A stretch of 64,000 nucleotides of DNA from Mycobacterium dioxanotrophicus (GCF_002157835.1 NZ_CP020809.1:1612001-1676000); one strand, 5' to 3'; numbered from the stretch's first letter, positions 54,952-64,000 are shown. Numbers and translations are program-made. Notes: generated from the sequence alone by a model not told the origin.

Positions 54952-56889
54952 ACTACCATCGCGCCCCAGCCGATCCGGCAGGACCCACTCGCCGGGCTGG
55001 CATCCATGTTCGACACGCTGGCGGCCGTCGCCGTCGGTGGCAATGTTCCCGACGCCGAGGTGTTGACCCGCGTCGCACAGGCCCGCCCCGAATTGGCCGC
55101 TGCGGCGCTGACCGCACAGCCCGGCGAGCCGTACTCGCGCTTGGTCCTGCGGGTCGATGACGAGGTCGAGATCATGCTCGCCCGTTGGCGCCCGGGGCAG
55201 CGTTGCGCACCCCACGATCACGGTGGTGCAGGAGGTTTCGTGATTCTCCTCGAGGGCACGTTCGTGGAGCGGCGATTCGGCTGGGACGGTGAGGACCTCG
55301 TCGTCACCCACAGCGACACGCTGCCGGCAGGCGCGGTCACCAGCATCACCAGCGAGGTGATCCACGACATGATGGCTCCCGACGGCGGGTTGAGCCTGCA
55401 TCTGTACAGCCCGCCGGCCAACAGCATGCGGGTGTTCGATCTGCAGCGTCGCGAAGTGCTCGAGCTCGTCGGCAACTACGGAGCCTGGATCCCGCAAGGG
55501 GACCATGCCCGGATCCCGTTCGCACGGGTGGCGCCTGCACGCCACGCGCCGCCGGTCATCTGGGTGGCGCACACCACCGCCTACCGTGGCGGCTCGGCGG
55601 AGTTCGCGACGGCCGCTACTACCATGGCCCGAGAGTTGGCTGCGGCGAATCCCGAGGCCGACGTCGTGATCGCGGGCCTGAATCGCAAGGCCGACTTCAT
55701 CAGTGAGATGACCCGGTTGGCCGACACCGGCCGGGAGATCAGCGAGTTGCACTTGATCAGCCACTCCGGGATGTACGGGCCGATGTTCGGTTCGACGCAA
55801 TGGCCCGAGCAGTTCTCGCCGCACGAGTGGCGGACCATGGCCATACCGTTCAGTGCCACCGGGCGGGCGTACTTCCACGCCTGCCGGACGGCGCGCTGGT
55901 TCGCCCCCTTTTTCGCCGATGTCTTCGGGGTGACAACTTTCGGAAACCGCGACTACACCACGGTGTCCGCGCGCCGTGACCGGTTCGTGTGGGCCGGCCG
56001 CCAACCGGAGGCACGGCAGAATCTCTATCTGATCGACACTCCCGGGCACAAATCGCACGGCTGGACCGGTTCGGTCCGCAAGTATCTCGGCGCGGCGGCG
56101 CGGCCGCCGGTGCAGTGCGACCCGGCTGGGGGATTCGCCGTGGACCAGTCGGCGGGCACCTACGATCCGGTCGCCGAGCTCTACGACCGTGCCTACGTGG
56201 ACATCAGGGTCCGCGGCGCCGAGTGGCGGTGGGTCGCGCAACGTGCCGCAAAGGTGCGGGCCCAGCTGGGCCGCGGCTTGCGGGTGCTGGAAATCGGTTG
56301 TGGCACTGGGGCTCTCCTGCGGGCCCTGGACGATGAGGGCATGATCGATTTCGCGGTCGGAGTGGACAGCTCGGGCCCGATGCTGGCCCGGGCACGCGAG
56401 CGCAGCCAGGACAGCCGTCGACTGCGGTTCCTGCAGGTGCACAGTCCGGCCCTGGATGTTCCCGACGACCAGTTCGACGTGGTCATCTCGTTCCTGTCCT
56501 TCCGGTATCTGGACTGGGATCCGGTGATGGCCGAGATCCGCCGGGTGCTCGCACCGGGCGGGCGGCTGTGGGTCGTCGACATGGTGGCCCAGCCCGTGCG
56601 GATCAAAGAGTTGGGCGTGCTGGCCCGATCAACGCTCGCGCACCTGCAGATCCGGCGTACCCGACCGCGGTTCGCCGCGGATCTGGCCGCCCTGACCACG
56701 CACCCGGACTGGCTGAAGATGCTGGCGCGCAACCCGATCCGCGCTGAGCACGAATACCATTGGTACTTCGCCAGCCGGTTCCCCGGAACCGGATTGGATC
56801 TGCTGACGGCAACGTCCACCCAACGCGTGGTGGCCTTCGACTCCGGACCGCTTCCCAAGGGGTGCACCGCCCCGCTCACATACCCGTGA
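54949..56889 (+). CDS. Three-domain protein: cysteine-dioxygenase-like cupin, caspase-like domain, methyltransferase
   Basis: 646 residues. (1) Residues 1-185: cysteine-dioxygenase-like cupin with CAPHDHGG (His89, His91) and VIHDMM (His139). (2) Residues 200-390: alpha/beta domain with LHLISHSGMYG (His272, Gly274) and AYFHACRTA (Cys312), the His-Gly and Cys dyad layout of caspase-like (clan CD) peptidases. (3) Residues 400-646: class I SAM methyltransferase, motif VLEIGCGTG at 447-455, with VGVDSSGPMLARA and LAPGGRLWVVDM. I know no characterised protein with these three domains. It starts 88 bp from the divergent SARP-FHA gene and overlaps the racemase gene (GTGA). Confidence 0.8.
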   Translation: MTTIAPQPIRQDPLAGLASMFDTLAAVAVGGNVPDAEVLTRVAQARPELAAAALTAQPGEPYSRLVLRVDDEVEIMLARWRPGQRCAPHDHGGAGGFVILLEGTFVERRFGWDGEDLVVTHSDTLPAGAVTSITSEVIHDMMAPDGGLSLHLYSPPANSMRVFDLQRREVLELVGNYGAWIPQGDHARIPFARVAPARHAPPVIWVAHTTAYRGGSAEFATAATTMARELAAANPEADVVIAGLNRKADFISEMTRLADTGREISELHLISHSGMYGPMFGSTQWPEQFSPHEWRTMAIPFSATGRAYFHACRTARWFAPFFADVFGVTTFGNRDYTTVSARRDRFVWAGRQPEARQNLYLIDTPGHKSHGWTGSVRKYLGAAARPPVQCDPAGGFAVDQSAGTYDPVAELYDRAYVDIRVRGAEWRWVAQRAAKVRAQLGRGLRVLEIGCGTGALLRALDDEGMIDFAVGVDSSGPMLARARERSQDSRRLRFLQVHSPALDVPDDQFDVVISFLSFRYLDWDPVMAEIRRVLAPGGRLWVVDMVAQPVRIKELGVLARSTLAHLQIRRTRPRFAADLAALTTHPDWLKMLARNPIRAEHEYHWYFASRFPGTGLDLLTATSTQRVVAFDSGPLPKGCTAPLTYP

Positions 56890-57642
56890 ACGCATGCCTG
56901 GGCATCGTCGACTGGGGGCGTCGGCGGTGTGGGTCTGGTACGGGCGTTGGACGAACTGGCATCCGGTCTTCCGGTGCTGTACTGGTCCGACACCGGCGTC
57001 ACGCCGTACGGGCGGATGCATACCGGTGAACTGGTCGCACGGCTCACCGCGGTGGTCACCGCGCTCGCACGACGGGGCGCCACCGAAGTGGTGCTGGCCT
57101 GCAACGCGGCCAGCACGGTCACGCCACGGCTGAGGTCGGTGCCGATCCCGGTGGAAGGCATCATCGGCCACGGCGTGGCCTCGGTTCCCGAGGTGATCCG
57201 CGGCCCGATCGGCGTGGTCGGTGGACGCCGCACCATCGCGAGCGGGTGCTACCGGCGAGCGCTCGCCCGGCCGGACCGCGAAGTGGTGTCGCGGGTCGCC
57301 CAGCCACTCTCGGCGCACATCGAGGCGGGGCGTCTTGGGTCCCCGCAGTTCCTCGCCGACCTGACGTCGATCGTCGCGCCGCTGCGCCACGTGCAGGCGC
57401 TGGTATTGGCCTGCACGCACTATCCGGCTGCAAGCCCCTGGTTCTCGGCCGTGCTCGGGGACGTCGCGCTCCTCGACCCGGCCGAGCGCTTCGCCGCTGC
57501 CGTGGCCCGACGCCACCCACAAGCCCGCGTCAACAGCCGGCCGGCTGCCCGCACCTACCTCACCACCGGCGATCCCGACGCCATGCGCCGCGCAGCGGCC
57601 ACCGCCTGGGCCACCGAACTGCGCGCCGCGAGAATTCATTGA
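56886..57642 (+). pseudogene. Asp/Glu racemase-like gene, frame broken after codon 10
   Basis: From GTG 56886 the frame reads NACLGIVDWG, the racemase N-terminus, and then loses sense; the rest (from about 56919) is in the next frame: GVGGVGLVRALDELASG, LACNAAST (first catalytic Cys), VLACTHYP (second Cys). Removing one G from the GGGGG run at 56914-56918 joins both into a complete protein of about 251 residues. Either a sequencing error or an inactive gene; a short version from GTG 56929 would lack the substrate loop. Racemases interconvert L and D forms of Asp or Glu. Confidence 0.8.
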
Positions 57643-57679
57643 GGATTCCGCAAGGCGCGCCCCGCAGCCTTAGCCCATG
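57635..57679 (+). promoter_or_regulatory. Upstream element B of the duplicated pair
   Basis: Begins TTCATTGAGGATTCCGCAAG, overlaps the end of the racemase gene, and starts exactly 42 bases before the ATG at 57677. Ungapped alignment to 54907-54951 gives 34 of 45 identities. Confidence 0.6.
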
Positions 57680-58114
57680 ACCACACTTTGGCGCCACATC
57701 GCACTCGCCGCCGGGGCGGCCTGCCTGGCTTTTCCGGCGACCGCCCAGGCCTGCCCGGCAGCATCCACATTCGTCACCCCCTCAGGAAACATCATGTGCC
57801 TGGTGTCGAGCAGCTTCGACGGCACCAACGGGGCCGAATGCGAAATTCGTGACTACAGCTATACCCCGCCTCAGAAACCCGCCGACTGCCACCTCGGCTG
57901 GGGCGACCGCATCAGCATCAAACAGGGCAGTGCTCCCGTCGTGCACTGCCACGGCGACACCAACTTCGCCCCCGGACTGCCGACGCTGGCCTACGGCCAA
58001 AGCCGTTCCGCGGGGCCCATCGTCTGCCACAGTGAACCGGCGCGGATGACATGCACCGACAGCAGCACCGGCCATTATCTGCGACTGTCCCGTGAGTCGC
58101 TCGAGCTCGGCTGA
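57677..58114 (+). CDS. Exported DUF6636-like protein
   Basis: 145 residues. Signal peptide 1-25 ending AQACPA; mature part with FVTPSGNIMCLV, GAECEIRDY and six further Cys in total, a small disulfide-bonded fold of unknown role. It has its own copy of the upstream element, so it starts a second unit of the same regulon. Confidence 0.78.
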   Translation: MTTLWRHIALAAGAACLAFPATAQACPAASTFVTPSGNIMCLVSSSFDGTNGAECEIRDYSYTPPQKPADCHLGWGDRISIKQGSAPVVHCHGDTNFAPGLPTLAYGQSRSAGPIVCHSEPARMTCTDSSTGHYLRLSRESLELG

Positions 58115-58148
58115 GCCAGTTGGCTTGCCGGAGAAGGGAATACCCGTG

Positions 58149-58820
58149 ATGAGACGACTGCTGCAGACAGCCGTGGTGACGGCGGGACTGTTGATGGGCG
58201 CCATGCCCGAGCTGGCCGGCGCGCAGCCGCTGTGTGCTGACCTGGGTGGGACAGTCGGCGCCGATCAGGTGTGCACCAGCCACACCAGCACGCCCGACTA
58301 CAGTCTGGACATCAGCGTCCCGGTCGGCTATCCCGATCCGCAGCCGGTGCAGGACTTCATGACCCGCACCCGCGACGAATGGGTCACCGCCGCCGAACAC
58401 GACCCGATGCCCGACCCCGGACACCATCTGTTGGCGATGTCGGGGACCGCGTATCAGTCGGCAGCGACCCGGAGTCTGGTGATCGCACTGAATTCTGACT
58501 TCGGCGCCCACCCGGTGGGTACGTTCCGAGCGTTCAACTACGACGTGACCCGGTCTGCGCCGAACACCCTGGCCACCCTGTTCCGTCCCGGAACGAACGC
58601 CGCGCAGCTGCTGGCACCGATTGTGAAGCGCGAGTTGGGGAAACGTGGCGCCGAGGTCCCGGAGTCGATCGATGACCTCGACGCGACGGCGTACCAGAAC
58701 TTCGTGGTGACCGACGACGCGGTGGTCTTCTTCTTCGCACAGGGCCTCCTGCTGTCGCAAGTGGACGGGGCACAACGAATCTCGGTGCCACGTGCCGAGC
58801 TGGCCGCGGTGTTGGCCTGA
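58149..58820 (+). CDS. Exported MPT64/RsiV-like (DUF3298) protein
   Basis: 223 residues. Signal peptide 1-25 (LLMGAMPELAGAQP). Mature sequence has SLDISVPVGYPDPQPVQDFM and AYQSAATRSLVIALNS, the MPT64 pattern, and a C-terminal half (ATAYQNFVVTDDAVVFFFAQGLL) typical for DUF3298. GGAGAAGGG stands upstream of the ATG at 58149. MPT64 is a secreted antigen of uncertain function. Confidence 0.85.
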   Translation: MRRLLQTAVVTAGLLMGAMPELAGAQPLCADLGGTVGADQVCTSHTSTPDYSLDISVPVGYPDPQPVQDFMTRTRDEWVTAAEHDPMPDPGHHLLAMSGTAYQSAATRSLVIALNSDFGAHPVGTFRAFNYDVTRSAPNTLATLFRPGTNAAQLLAPIVKRELGKRGAEVPESIDDLDATAYQNFVVTDDAVVFFFAQGLLLSQVDGAQRISVPRAELAAVLA

Positions 58821-58821
58821 A

Positions 58822-59706
58822 ATGGGCATCAACCGAGCGCGATTCGTCGGCCTGGTCGCAGCGGCGTTGCTGGCGATGATGGCACTCGCGGCCCCGGCGC
58901 ACGCCGGGCCCCGGCAGGAGGTGCTGCCGATCCACGGGCTGACCCAGCCAGGCGGTATCGCGGTGGACGGTGTGGGGACGGTGTACGTGGTCGACACCTT
59001 CGCCAATCGGGTGCTGGAGTTGACGTCCGGTGCGAATTCGCCGACTGCGCTGCCGATACCGGACCTGACCGGACCCGAGGACGTCGCGGTGGACGCCGCT
59101 GGAGACGTCTTCGTCACCGACCGCCTGGGAAGGGTGTGGACCTTGCCTGCCGGCACGGCGTCGCCGCGCGTGCTGCCGTTCGGCGACCTCGGAAACCCGG
59201 CCGGAGTGGCGGTGGATACGGCCGGAAATGTCTATGTCACCGATCGAGCGGAGACCGTGGAACGTCTGCACAGCCGCGGTGACGTGGATCGGGTGTGGAA
59301 GTTGGCGCCGGGAGCGAATGCGCCGACCGCGCTGCCGTTCCCAGGTCTGCACCAGCCCGACGATGTGGCGGTCGACGCGGCTGGCGACGTCTACGTCCTC
59401 GCCGACACCGGTGACGTGACCCATCCGGCCAAGGGTGTGCTCAAGCTCGCGCCCGGCGCGAGCACCCCGACTCTGTTGCCGTTCACCGATGTCAGCCTGC
59501 TGGGTGAACTGGCGGTCGACACCACCGGCGACGTGTATGTCACCGGCGAGCATCAGGTGTACGAGCTCGCCCCGGGTGCGGACACCCCCACCCCGCTGCC
59601 GTTCACGGGTTTGTCGGAACCCAGTGCAGTGGCGGTCGCCGACGACGGCAGCGTGGTGGTCACCGACGGCCTTGACAAGCGCGTGCTGCGGCTGATTCAG
59701 GGGTGA
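58822..59706 (+). CDS. Exported NHL beta-propeller protein, PknD-sensor-like
   Basis: 294 residues. Signal peptide 1-28 (ALAAPAHAGP). Six propeller repeats of about 40-45 residues (GIAVDGVGTVYVVD..ANRVLEL...PLPI.DL) closely follow the wording of the sensor domain of the PknD-like kinase at 30363-32171 (AAGA..PT.LPF.GL..P). It has no kinase domain, so it is a free extracellular propeller. The last of three exported genes in a row after element B. Confidence 0.87.
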   Translation: MGINRARFVGLVAAALLAMMALAAPAHAGPRQEVLPIHGLTQPGGIAVDGVGTVYVVDTFANRVLELTSGANSPTALPIPDLTGPEDVAVDAAGDVFVTDRLGRVWTLPAGTASPRVLPFGDLGNPAGVAVDTAGNVYVTDRAETVERLHSRGDVDRVWKLAPGANAPTALPFPGLHQPDDVAVDAAGDVYVLADTGDVTHPAKGVLKLAPGASTPTLLPFTDVSLLGELAVDTTGDVYVTGEHQVYELAPGADTPTPLPFTGLSEPSAVAVADDGSVVVTDGLDKRVLRLIQG

Positions 59707-59789
59707 CACAGAGCGATTGGCCCGAGATGGCCCGCGGACAGCCGTGGCGACGATAGCGTGAGGCGCATCGCATCTGGATCGGAGGCAAT

Positions 59790-61268
59790 ATGCGAGTCAC
59801 CCCCTCGCCGGGCCGCGCCACCACGCGGGCAACACGGCCCTTGCACCGACTCACGGCCGTCGTCGCGGCCGTGTTCGTCGGGCTGATCGGCATCGCGCTG
59901 TGTATGACCGCGCCCGCCTCGGCGGCCGGGGAACACTATGTCATCGCGACCGACACCACGTTCGCCCCGTTCGAATTCCAGGACGCGCAGGGCAATCTGG
60001 TGGGCATCGACATGGATCTGATGCGCGAGATCGCCAAGGATCAGGGCTTCACCGTCGACATCAAGCCACTGGGCTTCGACGCCGCGCTGCAGGCGGTCCA
60101 GGCCAACCAGGCCGCCGGGGTGATCGCCGGAATGTCCATCACCGACGAACGCAGGAAGGTCTTCGACTTCTCCGACCCGTACTTCGAATCCGGCGTGCAG
60201 ATGGCGGTGCTCAAGACCAACGACGACATCAAGTCCTACGCGGACCTGCGAGGCAAGCGCGTCGCGGTGAAGAACGGCACCGAGGGTGCACAATTCGCGG
60301 CCTCCATCAAGGACAAGTACGGGTTCGACATCGTGTCGTTCGCCGACTCGTCGTCGATGTTCGACGAGGTACGCACCGGCAACTCGGTGGCGGTCTTCGA
60401 GGACTATCCGGTGCTGAACTACGGCATCCAGCAGGGCAACGGATTCAAGACCGTTACGCCCAAGGAGAGCGGATCGAGCTACGGGTTCGCGGTCAACAAG
60501 GGCCAGAACGCCGAGTTCCTCGCGAAATTCAATGCGGGCCTGAAGAACCTCAAGTCCTCGGGCCGCTACGACCAGATCATCGAAACCTACCTCGGTAAGG
60601 GCGCCACCGAGAACGACAACTCGTTCCTGGGCCTGCTCAAGAGCACCTTCCCGATCCTGATGGCCGGCCTGAAGATGACCATCATCCTGACCGTCGTCTC
60701 GATCGCCATCGCCCTGGTGCTCGGCATCATCTTCGGGTTGTTGCGAGTGTCGCGGTCGATATGGCTGCGTGCCATCGGCACCACATTCGTCGACATCTTC
60801 CGTGGCACACCACTTCTGGTTCAAGCGTTCTTCATCTACTTCGGTATCCCGGCCGCGCTCGGCTTCCAGATGACGGCGATGACGGCGGGCATCATCACGC
60901 TATCGCTCAACGCCGGTGCGTACATGACCGAGATCGTGCGCGGCGGCATCCAGTCGGTGGACAAAGGCCAGATGGAAGCGGCCCGCAGCCTGGGTATCGG
61001 CTACCTACCGACCATGCGGAAGGTGATTCTGCCGCAGGCGATCCGGACCATGATCCCGTCCTACATCAACCAGTTCGTCATCACGTTGAAGGACACCTCG
61101 ATCCTGTCGGTGATCGGCATCGCCGAACTCACCCAGACCGGCCGGCTGATCATCGCCCGCAACTTCCAGTCGTTCAACATGTGGTTGATCATCGGCATCA
61201 TCTACTTCATCGTGATCATGGCGCTCACCAAACTCTCTGACCGACTCGAGAAGAGGCTCGTGAAATGA
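59790..61268 (+). CDS. Glutamine/amino acid ABC transporter, binding protein fused to permease
   Basis: 492 residues; ATG at 59790 with GGAGG upstream. Signal/anchor segment 20-46; substrate-binding domain (about 47-270: [27 protein letters not shown]); permease domain with about five helices (about 285-490, [20 protein letters not shown]-type loop). Fusion of binding protein and permease is known for some glutamine-type systems. The stop overlaps the ATPase start (ATGA). Confidence 0.93.
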   Translation: MRVTPSPGRATTRATRPLHRLTAVVAAVFVGLIGIALCMTAPASAAGEHYVIATDTTFAPFEFQDAQGNLVGIDMDLMREIAKDQGFTVDIKPLGFDAALQAVQANQAAGVIAGMSITDERRKVFDFSDPYFESGVQMAVLKTNDDIKSYADLRGKRVAVKNGTEGAQFAASIKDKYGFDIVSFADSSSMFDEVRTGNSVAVFEDYPVLNYGIQQGNGFKTVTPKESGSSYGFAVNKGQNAEFLAKFNAGLKNLKSSGRYDQIIETYLGKGATENDNSFLGLLKSTFPILMAGLKMTIILTVVSIAIALVLGIIFGLLRVSRSIWLRAIGTTFVDIFRGTPLLVQAFFIYFGIPAALGFQMTAMTAGIITLSLNAGAYMTEIVRGGIQSVDKGQMEAARSLGIGYLPTMRKVILPQAIRTMIPSYINQFVITLKDTSILSVIGIAELTQTGRLIIARNFQSFNMWLIIGIIYFIVIMALTKLSDRLEKRLVK

Positions 61269-62038
61269 CCCACCTCGTCCCGGAAACGGTTGCAGCCGAA
61301 CCCGAAGGCACTGTCAAGATCCGCATCGAGGGTCTCAAGAAGGCCTATGGCGACCTGGTCGTCCTCGACGGCATCAACACCACCATCAGCCAGGGTGAGG
61401 TGGTCTGCGTGATCGGGCCGTCCGGTTCGGGGAAATCGACGTTCCTGCGGTGCCTCAACAAGCTCGAGGACATCACCGACGGCAAGGTCGTGGTCGATGA
61501 CTACGACCTGACCGACCCCAAGGTCGACCTTGACAAGGTCCGTCAGCACATCGGCATGGTGTTCCAGCATTTCAACCTGTTTCCACACATGACGGTGATC
61601 GAGAACGTCACGCTGGCACCGCTTTTGACCAAGAAGATGAACAAGGCCGCCGCCGAGAAGCGGGCCCTGGATCTGCTGGGTCAGGTGGGGCTTGCGGAGA
61701 AGGCGAAGGTAAAGCCGGCCACGCTGTCCGGTGGTCAGAAGCAGCGCGTCGCCATCGCGCGGGCGCTGGCGATGAGCCCGTCGATCATGCTGTTCGACGA
61801 GGCCACCAGCGCGCTCGACCCCGAAATGGTCGGGGATGTCCTCGAAGTGCTGCGCACCCTGGCCGCAGAAGGCATGACGATGGTGGTGGTCACTCACGAG
61901 ATGGGCTTCGCGCGGGAGGTGGCGTCGCGAGTGATCTTCATGGCCGACGGGAACATCGTCGAAGACGACACTCCGGCCGAGGTCTTCGACAGCCCCAAAC
62001 ATCCACGGCTGCAGGAGTTTCTGTCGAAGGTGCTGTGA
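61265..62038 (+). CDS. Amino acid ABC transporter ATP-binding protein
   Basis: 257 residues. Walker [16 protein letters not shown], signature [16 protein letters not shown], Walker [15 protein letters not shown], switch His in [10 protein letters not shown]. GlnQ class. Works with the upstream fused binding-permease protein. Confidence 0.96.
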   Translation: MTHLVPETVAAEPEGTVKIRIEGLKKAYGDLVVLDGINTTISQGEVVCVIGPSGSGKSTFLRCLNKLEDITDGKVVVDDYDLTDPKVDLDKVRQHIGMVFQHFNLFPHMTVIENVTLAPLLTKKMNKAAAEKRALDLLGQVGLAEKAKVKPATLSGGQKQRVAIARALAMSPSIMLFDEATSALDPEMVGDVLEVLRTLAAEGMTMVVVTHEMGFAREVASRVIFMADGNIVEDDTPAEVFDSPKHPRLQEFLSKVL

Positions 62039-62041
62039 GAC

Positions 62042-62773
62042 TCAGCCCTGTTCGACGGTGTTGTCCGAGCCGGAGTTGGAGATCTGCGGTTCGCCCGAGT
62101 GGAAGGTGAGCCGGTTCTCCATCCCGGAGACGCCGATGGTGTCCACGGTATCGACGGTGATCGTGTTCTGGATGCCCGACACCGTGATGCTGGTGCAGTG
62201 TCCCGTGATGGTCACGGTGTTCTGGATACCTTGCACGATCACGGCGTTGCCGGCGCACGCGATGGTCCGGTTCTCGTTGATCCCTGTCACGGTGACCGGC
62301 TGGCCGGGTGTCGATGGGCTCGTCGAGGCGGTGGGCGGTGCGGGCACGGCTGTCTGCGTATGGGTCGGCGCGGTGCGCACGGTCGTCTTGGTGGTGCGGC
62401 TGGTGGTGGTGCCACTCGATCCGGTGTTCTGCGAGGTGCCGAACATCAGGTACGCCGCGACGCCACCGGCCACCAGGAACGACCCGACCGCGGCGAGTAT
62501 CACCAGCACGCGCACAGCACTGCCCGAGCTTCGCTGCGGCGGCGGGGGATAGCCGGAGTACTGGCCGGGGTACTGGTTGCCGTAGGTCGGCGGCGGGTAT
62601 TGGCCCCGGAATTGTCCGCCGTAGGTCGGTGGAGGGAACTGATTGTCGGCGGTCCATGGCTGGGTGGGCGGCGGGGTGCTGGACCCGGTCCCCAATTCCG
62701 ACGCGTAGGCGGCGTCGGCGAGCGGGCGTTCCAGGTCCCGGATGCGGGCCTCGGGATCGTCCTGCGGGTCCAT
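62042..62773 (-). CDS. DUF3060 membrane protein with Pro-rich tail
   Basis: 243 residues. Pro/Tyr-rich cytoplasmic tail (1-80, QYPPPTYGNQYPGQYSGYPP), one membrane helix (about 87-111), Thr/Ser-rich linker, then the DUF3060 repeat region (VTVTGINENRTIAC, VIVQGIQNTVTITGHC, ISVSGxxN-type right-handed strands). Common in mycobacteria; function unknown. Confidence 0.85.
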   Translation of the reverse strand: MDPQDDPEARIRDLERPLADAAYASELGTGSSTPPPTQPWTADNQFPPPTYGGQFRGQYPPPTYGNQYPGQYSGYPPPPQRSSGSAVRVLVILAAVGSFLVAGGVAAYLMFGTSQNTGSSGTTTSRTTKTTVRTAPTHTQTAVPAPPTASTSPSTPGQPVTVTGINENRTIACAGNAVIVQGIQNTVTITGHCTSITVSGIQNTITVDTVDTIGVSGMENRLTFHSGEPQISNSGSDNTVEQG

Positions 62774-63276
62774 GCGGTGATGCTCGCATATGCGGCGCCC
62801 GGGTGGGGGAGGTTGACGATGCAGGTGTGAGCGGGGTCACGCCCAGCGAACATCTGTCCCACCGGGCCTCAGCTTTCCCAGTCGTAACATGGAGTCGGCC
62901 GGTGCGGCCACGTGCGGTCGCCTGGGGATTCGAAAAGTTTGCTGGCGTGTCGAAGTGTGATTTATCGCTCATTTTTGCCCGGAATGGTAAGAGACCATTT
63001 CGCCAACACCATTGCGCGATGTCAGATGGGTGATAGCCGCCGGCAGCGTCGTCCCAGGTAACTGACGTGCAATGTATTGCTACCAAAACATAACGACGCC
63101 GTAACGAAGAATTTCCTAAGCGCAGCCTGAGAGAATGGCTCGGCAGTTGGCCGGGGCGCCGAGCTGATGATGAAGGGCGCCCATTTTCGTCGCTAGACTC
63201 GATCCAACCGCGCCAGCCTGGCGCAGACAGACCCTGGAATCTAGTGCCGGTGAACGCCATGCCGGCGGAGGTGCCG
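62774..63276. other. Promoter region of the propeller protein
   Basis: 503 bp without a convincing gene. It holds an AATGGT-AAGAG-ACCATT inverted repeat (62984-63000) and AT-richer sequence from 62930 to 63110. No known riboswitch is recognised by eye. Confidence 0.5.
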
Positions 63277-64000
63277 ATGACCATGGCAAATAACTTCCTG
63301 CGTGCGATCAGCAATCTGCTTCGTCGTGACACCGCTGTCGCAGAAGATGCGGCCGGCAGCGTCGCGTTCGACGGGGCCCTCGACGACCTGGACGTTGCCG
63401 GTCTCGTGGAAGTCCAGCGCGGCCCCATCGCTGACATCGCTGTTGACGCCGACCGCGACACCATCGTGGTGACCAACTACGGCAGCGACTGCCTCACCGT
63501 CATCAACCCCGACACCCTGCGGGTCGTGGGTTCGGTACGGCTCGGTGGCGAACCGTTCGCGATCGCGGCGGCCGACGACCGTGCCTATGTCAGCATCGCC
63601 ACCGCCGGTCGTGACTCGATCGCCGTGGTCGACACCATCTCCGGTGCGCTGCTCGCCGAGTATCCGCTGGCCATGAACGTGACTGCACTGACCGTGAGCC
63701 CGGACGGCAAGCGCGTGTTCGTCGGTCGCAGCGGCCACGACCGCATCGACGTCGCCGTCATCGACGTGACCGCCGAGCGGGTCGGCACCATCGACATCGC
63801 CACCGGTGCGGGCGTCAACCTCGACGCCCTGCGGGCCGACTCCACCGGTAAGCGGCTCTACGCGGCCACTTCGGGTCCGCGGGGCAGCCGGCTGGTCGCC
63901 ATCAACACCGAAACCGCACATGTCGAGTCCACGGTGTGGATCGGCGCACCGGTTCGCGACATCGCGCTCGGTGCCGACGGAATCGCCTACGCGCTGACCT
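63277..64000 (+). CDS. YVTN-type beta-propeller protein, partial
   Basis: Open to the right edge of the window. Start taken at ATG 63277 (GGAG 6 bases upstream); ATG 63283 and in-frame GTGs upstream are alternatives. Residues from about 55 show repeated blades (DRDTIVVTNYGSDCLTVINPDTLRV, AYVSIATAGRDSIAVVDT, GKRVFVGRSGHDRIDVAVID) of the YVTN/lactonase-like propeller family. No signal peptide. The remainder is not visible. Confidence 0.82.
   Translation, partial: MTMANNFLRAISNLLRRDTAVAEDAAGSVAFDGALDDLDVAGLVEVQRGPIADIAVDADRDTIVVTNYGSDCLTVINPDTLRVVGSVRLGGEPFAIAAADDRAYVSIATAGRDSIAVVDTISGALLAEYPLAMNVTALTVSPDGKRVFVGRSGHDRIDVAVIDVTAERVGTIDIATGAGVNLDALRADSTGKRLYAATSGPRGSRLVAINTETAHVESTVWIGAPVRDIALGADGIAYALT

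Noticed and set aside
54559..56442. Long minus-strand open frame opposite the three-domain gene
   Set aside because: It mirrors the coding strand; the plus-strand product has recognisable cupin and methyltransferase motifs.

Overview
The window is a high-GC stretch of an actinobacterial chromosome, most likely a rapidly growing mycobacterium (Mycolicibacterium type). The evidence is the gene order lpqU-like, eno, ftsB-like, DUF501, ppx, together with an MPT63-like secreted protein, cutinase and PE-PPE-type hydrolases, a PknD-type kinase with an NHL propeller, an EmbR-like SARP-FHA regulator, an MPT64/RsiV-like protein and many GTG starts with 4-base ATGA/GTGA overlaps. The species cannot be named from the sequence alone.

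Layout. 1-3.9 kb: cell-wall and division housekeeping block (transglycosylase end, enolase, FtsB-like, DUF501, exopolyphosphatase), closed by a strong bidirectional hairpin. 3.9-8.5 kb: MPT63-like protein, then a minus-strand four-gene operon with every junction overlapping by 4 bp (Lgt-like protein, Pro-rich membrane protein, MJ0619/Tes-like radical SAM enzyme, small membrane protein), and a 35-residue Cys/His-rich peptide. 8.7-12.8 kb: propionyl/acetyl-CoA synthetase, SRPBCC protein and FAD oxidoreductase. 12.8-20.8 kb: complete potassium operon kdpFABCDE, headed by an extra 27-residue membrane peptide. 22.6-30.3 kb: an intact tRNA-Leu(UAA) followed by a catabolic islet (permease, PucR regulator, FAD oxidoreductase, cupin, MmsA-type dehydrogenase, tautomerase) that ends in a copy of the tRNA 3' half, so it looks like an old site-specific insertion that has lost its integrase. 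30.4-35 kb: PknD-like kinase, cutinase, GNAT, GH16 glucanase. 35.2-39.3 kb: TetR, glycosyltransferase, glucosamine-kinase-like and SIS proteins in one coupled operon. 39.5-47 kb: TetR, cupin, CdaR regulator divergent from an MFS transporter/DadA-like pair, DUF4193 and a frameshifted TauD-type dioxygenase. 47-51 kb: two large secreted or surface proteins. 51-59.7 kb: hydroxyacid dehydrogenase, then a signalling cluster: transmembrane Ser/Thr kinase, EmbR-like SARP-FHA regulator, a divergent three-domain protein (cysteine-dioxygenase-like cupin, caspase-like His/Cys domain, methyltransferase), an Asp/Glu racemase-like gene and three exported proteins. 59.8-62 kb: glutamine-type ABC transporter. 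62-64 kb: DUF3060 protein and the start of a YVTN propeller protein.

The best candidates for undescribed biology are (a) the 52.3-59.7 kb kinase/SARP-FHA/three-domain cluster, in which two genes carry the same 45-base upstream element at identical distance from their ATG, and (b) the Lgt-like plus Tes-like radical SAM operon, where the Lgt signature asparagine is replaced. Several genes carry probable single-base indels, so base-level accuracy of the assembly should be considered when reading frames.
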